Shown: in pieces, positions 1-5,859 of the stretch
Numbering within the stretch: the first letter of the stretch is position 1
Layout of the letters: every line of letters starts with the position of its first letter
Assembly: GCA_016184445.1 (NCBI GenBank)
Contig: JACPCT010000145.1
Span: forward strand, 1 to 8,504
Length of the DNA stretch: 8,504 nucleotides
Source of the DNA: Candidatus Tectimicrobiota bacterium
GTDB lineage: Bacteria > UBA8248
Direction: 5' to 3'
Notes under the pieces: generated by a model
What the model saw: only the letters and a program-made list of their open reading frames with translations
What the model was told of the DNA's origin: nothing
The model's database searches: none
Translations under genes and position numbers: made by a program

Positions 1-246
1 GTCGCCGATGAAGACGGTCATGGTCACGATATCTTGCAGCTTCCCGCCCGCGCGCTCGAGGGTGCGGCCGCTGGCCCGGAAGCTGGCGTGCGCCTGGGCC
101 TCGAAGTTCCCGGCGAGGGACCTCCCCTCCTCGTCCTCCCGCATCCCCACCCCCGCCAGCCAGACCATCTTCCCCCCGCGCGTGACGACGGCGGGCGAGT
201 ACGCGCGGGTCTCCTGTCTCGTCCCCTTCAAATACTCCCGGGCCAT
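1..246 (-). CDS. RidA/YjgF-family protein, 3' part missing (window edge)
   Basis: Encodes the first 82 residues of a RidA (YjgF/YER057c/UK114) family protein. Members deaminate reactive enamine/imine intermediates or act in catabolic pathways of amines and amides. What is seen: SPAVVTRGGKMVWLAG near residues 17-32 matches the family's first strands, and the stretch from NFEAQAHASF to AGGKLQDIVTMTVFIGD (about 48-82) matches the helix and the 'D-V-T-V-F' strand. The catalytic arginine and C-terminal half lie outside the window, so activity cannot be judged. The ATG at 246 is preceded by AGGAGG at a gap of 8 nt. The gene lies 25 nt after the MFS stop, so it is probably the last visible gene of the same transcript. 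The family is clear; the subgroup and substrate are not. Confidence 0.85.
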   Translation of the reverse strand, partial: MAREYLKGTRQETRAYSPAVVTRGGKMVWLAGVGMREDEEGRSLAGNFEAQAHASFRASGRTLERAGGKLQDIVTMTVFIGD

Positions 247-271
247 GCGCCATCCCTCCTCGTTTGCGCGC

Positions 272-1492
272 CTACCCCCGTCCCCTGGGGAGCCGCGTCG
301 AGACCGCCACCCCCGCCCAGACGGCGAGGCCGAAGAACACGTAGCTCGCGCCCAGGCCCAGCCGCCCGGCCAGCCAGCCCCCGATGAGGGGGGCGATGAA
401 GGCCAGCCCGTCGCAGGCGTAGATGACGCCCACCGAGGAGGCCAGCACATCCTCGTCGCAGAAGTCCGCCGTCGCCGTGAGGACGATGGGGCTCACGAAG
501 CTCACGAGCCCCGAGAGCGCCGCCAGGGCGATGAGGGCCGACTCCCAGGGCGCGAGGGGCATGACCAGCCCGAACGCCCCCGTGAGCGCCAGCGGGATGA
601 CCAGGGCCGAGCGCGCCCCGAAGCGGTCGTAGAGCCAGCCCATGAGGGGCTTGGTCAACGCCCCCATCCCGAAGTAGAGCGAGACCGCCAGCCCGATGGC
701 GGGCGTGCTCATGCCGGCCACCTGCGCCCCGAGCAGGGGGAGGAAGCCGATCATCCCCTTCGTGCCCATGCCGCGCAGGGTGTAGGTCAGCGCGAGCAGG
801 ATGACGTTGCGGTTGCGGATCACCCGGCGGGTCAGCTCCCACGACCCCTCCCGGCGCCCTTCCGCGCCGGCGGCGGAGCTCCCCGCGCGGGGCCGATCGG
901 TGAAACGAGCGCCCACCAGGGGGAGCAGCACGAGCGCGGGCAGGGCGAAGACCGCCACCGCCGCCCGCCAGCCCGCGACCGTGGCCAGCGCCGCCAGGCC
1001 CACCGGCATGATCCCCGTCCCGATGTTCCCCCCCAGGCTCTGGGAGGAGATGGCGAAGGCGCGGTTCGAGGCGAAGCGCTCGGCCGCGAGGGCGGTGCCG
1101 CAGGGGTGATAGACCGTGTTCCCCGCCCCCGCGACGAAGGCGAGGGCGAGCAGCGCGGCGAAGGAGCCCGTCCATCCCATCGCCACGAAGGCCGCGGCCG
1201 AGACCCCCATCCCGGCGATCAGCGCCGTCTTCTTCCGCCCCGTGGCGTCGGCCGCCAGCGAGAGCGGGTACTGGAAGAGGAGGACGGCCAGGCTGAAGGC
1301 GCTCAGCAGCGCGCCCGCCTCCACCGGGGAGAGTTTCAGATCCGCCACGATGAGGGCGAGGACGGGCACCAGCATGTTGTTGAAGCCGTCGCTCAGCCCG
1401 TGGGTGATGCTGATGACGCCGAGGTCGAAGTAATCGCCGGCGCGCCAGGGCGCCCGGAGCGGGGCGGCGCTCCCCTCCCCGGCGCGGGTCAC
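272..1492 (-). CDS. MFS transporter, Fsr (fosmidomycin-resistance)-like subgroup
   Basis: A 406-residue inner-membrane major facilitator, the normal length for a 12-helix member. Hydrophobic segments run throughout (for example about 40-50, 60-80, 91-107, 111-122). The loop motif DATGRKK (82-88) is the motif-A equivalent, and YDRFGAR is its second-half counterpart. The stretch from N125 through HP at 129-130 to SLGGNIG (152-158) resembles the fosmidomycin-resistance (Fsr) branch, which is an assignment by eye. The start is GTG at 1492: its GTGA overlaps the peptidase stop by 4 bases, and translation is probably coupled. The same frame stays open far upstream to 2350, but that part is a shadow of the peptidase. 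Substrate unknown. Context with an amide-cleaving peptidase and RidA suggests uptake or export of a small amide, peptide or amine, which is inference only. Confidence 0.88.
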   Translation of the reverse strand: MTRAGEGSAAPLRAPWRAGDYFDLGVISITHGLSDGFNNMLVPVLALIVADLKLSPVEAGALLSAFSLAVLLFQYPLSLAADATGRKKTALIAGMGVSAAAFVAMGWTGSFAALLALAFVAGAGNTVYHPCGTALAAERFASNRAFAISSQSLGGNIGTGIMPVGLAALATVAGWRAAVAVFALPALVLLPLVGARFTDRPRAGSSAAGAEGRREGSWELTRRVIRNRNVILLALTYTLRGMGTKGMIGFLPLLGAQVAGMSTPAIGLAVSLYFGMGALTKPLMGWLYDRFGARSALVIPLALTGAFGLVMPLAPWESALIALAALSGLVSFVSPIVLTATADFCDEDVLASSVGVIYACDGLAFIAPLIGGWLAGRLGLGASYVFFGLAVWAGVAVSTRLPRGRG

Positions 1493-2475
1493 CGCAGGTC
1501 CCGCCAGGCGGGGATCTTCCCGAACCCGTCCGCCTCCACGACCGCCCGGCAGATGGCGCGCGAGACGGCCGCTGCGGCGGCGGCGCCGAGGCCGTCCAGG
1601 TCCGCCTCGCGCTCCCCGCGCGAGAGGGCGAAGACCATGTCCCCGTCCACCGTGGTGTAGGAGGGCCGCACGGCGCGGATGAGGCCGTTCGCCGCCATCT
1701 GGGCCAGCTTGTGCGCCTCGGGCTTGGCGAGCCGGACGTCGGTGGCCACGACGGCGAGGGTGGTGTTCTCCCCCGGCGAGGCGAAGCCCTGGGCGGGGCG
1801 CCCCCGCTCGCGCAGGTAGCCCTCCGTGTCCACCAGCCCCCGCCCGGGCGGGAGCGCCCGGGGGCCCGCCAGGATCTCCCCGGTGTCGGGGTCGTGGACG
1901 CCGCCGTAGGCGTTCACCACCGCCACGGCCCCCACCCTCCCCCCGCCCGGGAGGGCGAGGCTCGCCGTCCCGAGCCCCCCCTTCATCGCCTGCCCGGGTC
2001 CGAGGAGCTTCCCCACCGTCGCCCCCGTGCCCGCCCCCACGCTGCCCTGGGGGCCCTCGCCCGCGCGGGCGGCCTCGCAGGCCGCGCGGCCCATCGAGGG
2101 GCCCGGGCGCACCCTCCCGTCCCCGAGCCTCAGGTCGAAGAGCACGCCCGCCGCCACGGTGGGGACGGTGTAGCCCGCCGCCGGGAAGCCCCGGCCCTGG
2201 CCCTCGAGGAACTCCATGACGCCCTCGGCCGAGGCGAGGCCGAAGGCGCTCCCCCCCGTCAGGACGACGGCGTCCACGTTCCCGACCAGATGCTCGGCGC
2301 GCAGGGCGTCCATGTGGCGGGTGGCGGTGGCCGTGCCGCGCAGCTCGCACGCCCCCACCGTCCCCGGCGGGCAGAGCACGACGCTCACCCCGGTGAGGGC
2401 GCCAGGGTCCTGGGCGTGGCCCAGCAGGAAGCCGGGCACGTCGGTGATGCAGCCGCTGAGGCCTCGGAGCGCCAG
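1489..2475 (-). CDS. P1-family peptidase (DmpA/NylC-type N-terminal-nucleophile hydrolase)
   Basis: Related to L-aminopeptidase D-Ala-esterase/amidase DmpA and 6-aminohexanoate-oligomer hydrolase NylC. These proenzymes cut themselves before a threonine or serine, which becomes the N-terminal nucleophile for hydrolysing small peptides or amides. Seen: the family opening G-C-I-T-D-V-P-G-F-L-L-G-H, LTGGSAFGLAS (about residues 72-82), and GENTTLAVVATDVRL, where N237-T238 is the expected self-cleavage bond by analogy with NylC Asn-Thr. VDGDMVFAL follows as in the family. I place the start at CTG 2475 because GGGAGGT lies 6 nt before it and because the conserved opening begins before the first ordinary start, GTG 2437-2439, which has no ribosome site. 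This gives 328 residues; from the GTG it would be 316. It starts 31 nt after the oxidoreductase stop and overlaps the MFS start. No signal peptide is obvious, so it is probably cytoplasmic. Confidence 0.9.
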   Translation of the reverse strand: MALRGLSGCITDVPGFLLGHAQDPGALTGVSVVLCPPGTVGACELRGTATATRHMDALRAEHLVGNVDAVVLTGGSAFGLASAEGVMEFLEGQGRGFPAAGYTVPTVAAGVLFDLRLGDGRVRPGPSMGRAACEAARAGEGPQGSVGAGTGATVGKLLGPGQAMKGGLGTASLALPGGGRVGAVAVVNAYGGVHDPDTGEILAGPRALPPGRGLVDTEGYLRERGRPAQGFASPGENTTLAVVATDVRLAKPEAHKLAQMAANGLIRAVRPSYTTVDGDMVFALSRGEREADLDGLGAAAAAAVSRAICRAVVEADGFGKIPAWRDLR

Positions 2476-2481
2476 GGCGGG

Positions 2482-2488
2482 ACCTCCC
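2482..2488 (-). promoter_or_regulatory. Ribosome binding site supporting a CTG start
   Basis: GGGAGGT on the minus strand, 6 nt before CTG at 2475-2473. It is the only good Shine-Dalgarno in the gap between the oxidoreductase stop and the peptidase. No ATG, GTG or TTG occurs in frame before GTG 2439. Confidence 0.6.
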
Positions 2489-2506
2489 GTCGAGAGGAGG
2501 GAACCT

Positions 2507-3160
2507 TCAGAGGACCGGCAACTCCCCCGGCGCGCGGCCCGGCAGCTCGCCGCTCTTGAGGATGCTGTCGATGACGTAGCGGTACTGCTCGATGGGCACG
2601 GCGCCCACGAGCACCGCCTCCTCGTTCACCACGACCGAGGGGATGCCCGTGATGCCCTGCTGGATCGCCTGGGTGTACTCCGCGTGGGCCTGCTGGCGGT
2701 AGGTGCCGCTCTCCAGCGCGTCGCGGACGATGGGCACGTCCACCCCGCTCTTCCCGGCCACGTCGAGGATGACGGCCTTGTCCGAGACGTCGCGGTTCTC
2801 GGTGAAGAAGGCCCGCAGCATGTTCATGTGGAAGCGCTCCCAGGCCTCGGGGCCCTGGTCGCGGACGGCGATGCCGGCCTCGGCCGAGGGGAGCGAGCAG
2901 TCCGGGAACTTCTCCTTGCCCTCCCAGAGGTGGAAGTCGCCGGAGTCGGGCCCCGCGCCCGCGCGCGTCCAGCCCGCCCGGCGGTGCTCGTTGAAGACGG
3001 CCGAGGGGTCAGGCTCGGGCCGGAGCATGAAGACGCGGTACTGGATGTCCACCTTCTCCCCGTACTCCTCCTTGATCTTCTTCAGGCGCACGGCCGAATT
3101 GAAGCACCAGGGTCAGAGGAAATCGCTGTACACCGTGAAGCGGACCGGCTCGTGGCTCAT
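2507..3160 (-). CDS. DsbA/FrnE-like thiol oxidoreductase, probable selenoprotein (U-P-W-C active site)
   Basis: A 217-residue thioredoxin-fold oxidoreductase of the DsbA/FrnE family (dithiol-disulfide exchange or isomerase role). The first strand FTVYSDFL (8-15) leads into the redox motif, where an in-frame TGA (3115-3113) occupies the first cysteine: residue 16, then P17, W18, C19. The family normally has C-P-W-C. The cis-proline loop TGIPSVVVN (T171-P174) and the helical insert are intact, with no other stop. The ATG at 3160 has GGAGGT 5 nt upstream. Starting instead at GTG 3091 would delete the first strand and the active site, which is implausible. A hairpin suited to bacterial Sec insertion follows the TGA. 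DsbA-like selenoproteins are known, so selenocysteine is the best reading. The alternative is a point-mutated CPWC pseudogene (TGC to TGA). No signal peptide is seen, so it is likely cytoplasmic, as in FrnE. It is first in a run with the peptidase, transporter and RidA. Confidence 0.85.
3080..3104 (-). promoter_or_regulatory. Candidate bacterial SECIS element (selenocysteine insertion hairpin)
   Basis: On the mRNA, 8 nt after the UGA, CUUCA pairs with UGAAG (5 bp). Inside is a one-sided AUUC bulge, then GGC paired with GCC around the loop CGUGC. The apical loop lies 20 nt past the UGA and has G at its second position. Both fit the bacterial SECIS pattern as I recall it (loop roughly 16-37 nt downstream, G in the first two loop bases, unpaired U on the 5' side of the upper stem). 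It lies within the coding sequence, as usual in bacteria. Found by eye; no folding energy was calculated. Confidence 0.6.
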
Positions 3161-3165
3161 GACCG

Positions 3166-3171
3166 ACCTCC
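3166..3171 (-). promoter_or_regulatory. Ribosome binding site deciding the oxidoreductase start
   Basis: GGAGGT on the minus strand with 5 nt to ATG 3160. This near-ideal site fixes the start upstream of the in-frame TGA and so supports read-through rather than a downstream start. Confidence 0.8.
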
Positions 3172-3307
3172 GATGGATGGTGGTGACGCATCCGTCAAGG
3201 GCAAACGGCACGGTGAAACAACAACCGTTGATTCAAGGCCTCTCCCGGGAACTTCGCTGGCACATAATCCCCTCATGCGCGAACCATATGACAGGAAGGG
3301 GCCCTGC

Positions 3308-3324
3308 CCGGGAGCCTTTCCCGG
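3308..3324 (-). terminator. GC-rich stem-loop downstream of the amidohydrolase, possible weak terminator
   Basis: Inverted repeat CCGGGA / TCCCGG (6 bp) with a 5-nt loop, 68 nt past the amidohydrolase stop in the direction of transcription. No T-run follows, so it is not a classical intrinsic terminator; it could be a transcript-end hairpin. Confidence 0.25.
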
Positions 3325-3391
3325 CGGTATCCATCCGGCCAGGGGGAGCATGGGAGATGCCGGCTCATGGGCCGCTTTTCATGCCTCACGG

Positions 3392-4918
3392 TCATTTCGC
3401 CTCATAGACGATGCGGCCGCCCACGATGGTCATGACGGAGCGGATGTCGCGGATCCTGTCCTCGGGCACGGTCAGGTAATCGTCGGTCAGCACGACGAGG
3501 TCGGCGAGCTTGCCGGGCTCGATCGAGCCCTTGACCTTCTCGTCAAAGGAGAACCATGCGCTCCCCACGGTGTGCATCCGCAGGGCGTCTTCCCGGCTGA
3601 TCCGGTCATTCGGGCGGACGACGCGGCCTGCCCAGTTTTTCCCGCTCACCAGCCACCACAGGGTGGTGAACGGCTGATAGGGCGCCACGACGGTTGCGTC
3701 CGTGCCCGCCCCGACCGGGACCCCGATCTCCAGCATCTTTTTCAGGGGCGGCCCCGAGGCGGCCGCATCGCCCCAGGCCTGCCCCATTAGCTCACTCCCG
3801 ATAACCTGACGATCCTGGATCGTCAACCCCATGCCGAGGCGCTTCACCCGCCGGATGTCCGCCTCCGAGATCAGCTCGACGTGCGCGAGGGACCACCTGA
3901 GATCCCGGATCGGATGCCGGCGGTCAACCTCTTCGAAAATATCGAGGAAGGCCTTGGCCGTGGTTCCGAGGGTCGTGTGCTGCTGGATGGACCACCGGTT
4001 CCTGGCCGCTTCGCCCGCAAACTTCCTGTACTCCTCCAGGCCCTCCGGCTTGAGGGGAAACGCCGGCGCAATGCTGTCCTGCACGGCCGCCACCAGCCGC
4101 TCGCCAAAACCGTTGACTCTGAGCCAGTCGTCCCCGAATCCCATGGGGAGGTGACGCATCCAGCGCTGCCCGTCCTTGAGGCTGCCGGTGTAGATGAGGA
4201 GGGCCGTCCGGATGGTCAGCTCGTTCCGCCGCCACGCCTCGAAGAGCACCTGCAGATCGTCATCCGAGACGCCCCCGCCGATCGTTTCGATCACGCCGGT
4301 CAGGCCGGCCGCGTGAAAGTCGCGTATCACGAGCTTCAGCCCCTGGACTTTCTCCTCGAAGCTCGCCCGGGGCAGCTTGCGCAGCGCGAGCGGGACGGCC
4401 GCGCGCCGCAACACGCGATCCAGCTCCTGCCGGGCCGGTGCCCGCCCTTCCTTGAGCTGGCCGTAGTGCCAGCCGCCGAACGTGAGAATCCACTCGCCCG
4501 GCTTGAGTTGCTTCCCCCGCTTTTCGACGAGGCTCAGGACCTCCTGAACGGAGCGCGCCTGGTCCAAGCGGACCTCACGCGCCCAAGTGAAGCCCGCGCG
4601 CAGGAAGTGCATGTGGGAATCGATCAGGCCGGGGATCACGGCGCGCCCCTGAAGGTCGACGACTTTGGTCCGCGGCCCGGCCAAGGGCCTGATCCTCGGC
4701 GTGGGGCCCACGGCCAGGATCTTGCCGTCGCGGATCGCCACGGCTTCCTGGCTGGAGAAGTCCTTGTCGGCCGTCACGACCTTGCCATTGATGAGGATCA
4801 TGTCGGCATGGCGGAGAACCTCCGCCGGAACGCCGGTCTGGGCGCTCCCCCCACCCGCGAGCCATAAGGCCGCCAGGAACACAAAGAAAGAGAGCCGGAA
4901 AATGCGCTCGATTCTCAT
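3392..4918 (-). CDS. Exported YtcJ-type amidohydrolase (amidohydrolase family 3), probable internal deletion
   Basis: A 508-residue metal-dependent hydrolase of the amidohydrolase superfamily. Residues 1-26 look like a Sec signal peptide (R8, then a hydrophobic core to about 21, GGGSA cut before Q27), so it acts outside the cytoplasm. The small beta domain (38-96) has ADMILINGKVVT and AVIPGLIDSHMHF. Likely metal ligands are H102 and H104, H314 (QQH), H346 (LAHVELI) and D407 (GAGTD). The C-terminal beta strands (GSIEPGKLADLVVL, then GGRIVYEAK) close the domain. At residues 165-185 ELDRV runs straight into a stretch ending KLPRASFEE, whereas I recall a block of several tens of residues (with the 'NHPV...NS' region) between them in relatives; if so the gene is shortened in frame. 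The ATG at 4918 follows a GAGGAGGAGG purine tract. Its GC is lower than its neighbours'. Substrate unknown. Confidence 0.88.
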   Translation of the reverse strand: MRIERIFRLSFFVFLAALWLAGGGSAQTGVPAEVLRHADMILINGKVVTADKDFSSQEAVAIRDGKILAVGPTPRIRPLAGPRTKVVDLQGRAVIPGLIDSHMHFLRAGFTWAREVRLDQARSVQEVLSLVEKRGKQLKPGEWILTFGGWHYGQLKEGRAPARQELDRVLRRAAVPLALRKLPRASFEEKVQGLKLVIRDFHAAGLTGVIETIGGGVSDDDLQVLFEAWRRNELTIRTALLIYTGSLKDGQRWMRHLPMGFGDDWLRVNGFGERLVAAVQDSIAPAFPLKPEGLEEYRKFAGEAARNRWSIQQHTTLGTTAKAFLDIFEEVDRRHPIRDLRWSLAHVELISEADIRRVKRLGMGLTIQDRQVIGSELMGQAWGDAAASGPPLKKMLEIGVPVGAGTDATVVAPYQPFTTLWWLVSGKNWAGRVVRPNDRISREDALRMHTVGSAWFSFDEKVKGSIEPGKLADLVVLTDDYLTVPEDRIRDIRSVMTIVGGRIVYEAK

Positions 4919-4968
4919 GACCCCCTCCTCCTCATGGTGGTGACGGCCCAAAATACAAAATCGCCTTA

Positions 4969-5859
4969 TCAGCCCGCCCGCTCGAAGCGCACCCGCACGG
5001 GCAGCCCCTTGCCCGCCCCGAGCTCGCGGGCGGCGTTCCCCTCGGGCACGAAGATCTCCATGCGGGACCAGCTGTTCAGCTGCGCCCCGATCTCCCCGGG
5101 GGGGACCGCGCCGTAGAATTCGCTCATCCCGCGGATGCGCTTCCCGCAGGCCTCGATGACGGGGACGAGGTTCTCCTCCTCGGTCCCCGCCCGGCTCTCC
5201 CCCTCCCAGAACGCGGCGGTGTCGATGTTCGTGATCAGGTTGCCGAAGTGGTCCACGTAGACCACCTCGCCCTGGATGGAGCCGTCCTCCCCCACCTCGG
5301 GCCGGGCGTCGGCGAGCCGGACCGGGTCCTGGATCAGGGGGCCGAAGTTCCCGGAGGGCTCCCCGAGGGAGAGGTGGCCCGCCACGGGGGCGAAGACGTC
5401 GCGCCCGTGGAAGGTGGAGCTCACCTTCTCCAGGAAGAACTCGACCGTCCTCAGATGGCGCACCCACAGGAAGGAGGGGTCGCCGTAGATGTGGGTGAAG
5501 CTCCCGTTGTCCGGGCCGATGAAGTAGTAGTTCTCGGTGGCCGCCAGGAGGCCGCGCCGGTCCCCGCCCACCCCCGGGTCCACCACGGAGACGTGGATGG
5601 TCCCCTTGGGGAAGTAGTGGTAGGCCGAGGCCAGCACGAGGGCGCCGGCGGCGACGTCGAAGGGGGGGATAGCGTGGCTGATGTCCACGATGTGGACCTC
5701 GGGGTTGATGGCGAGGATCACCCCCTTCATCACCCCGACGTAGTGGTCGTCCAGGCCGAAGTCCGAGAGCAGGGTGACCACCGGGCGGGGGCTCACCTCG
5801 TCGTGGATGTCGGCGCCGCCCTCGTCGAAGGGATCGGGCCGGTTCTGGGTGCCGCTCAC
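4969..5859 (-). CDS. S-adenosyl-L-methionine hydrolase, DUF62 (SAM hydroxide adenosyltransferase) family
   Basis: Members use water or hydroxide to split S-adenosylmethionine into adenosine and methionine; relatives are the SAM fluorinase and chlorinase. All diagnostic blocks are seen: LLSDFGLDDHYVGVMKG (30-46), VVDPGVGGDRRG (92-103), GPDNGSF (115-121), FHGRDVFAPVAGHL (150-163) and YVDHFGNLITNID (201-213). The last part (NSWSRMEIFVPEGNAA) is the C-terminal beta domain. The family's Asp-Arg-His hydroxide-activating set therefore appears present. I use GTG at 5859, whose GTGA overlaps the methylthiotransferase stop by 4 bases (296 residues). ATG at 5880 (303 residues) is the alternative; GTG 5796, just before SPRPVVTLLSDFG, is a third. 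A 12-bp palindrome, GGGGGATCCCCC at 5861-5872, sits just before the start. Cytoplasmic, and co-translated with a gene whose family consumes SAM. Confidence 0.92.
   Translation of the reverse strand: MSGTQNRPDPFDEGGADIHDEVSPRPVVTLLSDFGLDDHYVGVMKGVILAINPEVHIVDISHAIPPFDVAAGALVLASAYHYFPKGTIHVSVVDPGVGGDRRGLLAATENYYFIGPDNGSFTHIYGDPSFLWVRHLRTVEFFLEKVSSTFHGRDVFAPVAGHLSLGEPSGNFGPLIQDPVRLADARPEVGEDGSIQGEVVYVDHFGNLITNIDTAAFWEGESRAGTEEENLVPVIEACGKRIRGMSEFYGAVPPGEIGAQLNSWSRMEIFVPEGNAARELGAGKGLPVRVRFERAG

Larger units (their letters stand above)
3161..3391. other. Non-coding gap between the two minus-strand gene runs
   Basis: About 230 bases without a supported gene, less GC-rich than the flanking genes. 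It should hold the end of the amidohydrolase transcript and the promoter for the oxidoreductase run. On the minus strand there are TTGAAT- and TTGACG-like hexamers at about 3234 and 3203, but neither has a convincing -10 at normal spacing, so I call no promoter. A 64-codon frame here has no family features and I do not accept it. Confidence 0.5.

Noticed and set aside
8..1660. A 550-codon open frame on the plus strand
   Set aside because: Low-complexity Arg/Gly/Pro/His-rich product, antisense to the RidA, MFS and peptidase genes, which carry clear family motifs; a GC-driven shadow.
1493..2350. Upstream extension of the MFS frame
   Set aside because: Arg/Gly-rich out-of-frame reading of the peptidase gene; transporter homology begins only after GTG 1492.
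3113..3115. The TGA read as an ordinary stop in a dead gene
   Set aside because: Its exact position at the redox cysteine, strong upstream start, SECIS-like hairpin and intact remainder favour selenocysteine; kept as the alternative.
2216..3790. A 524-codon plus-strand open frame
   Set aside because: Antisense to the oxidoreductase and across the gap into the amidohydrolase; composition is a shadow of minus-strand codons.
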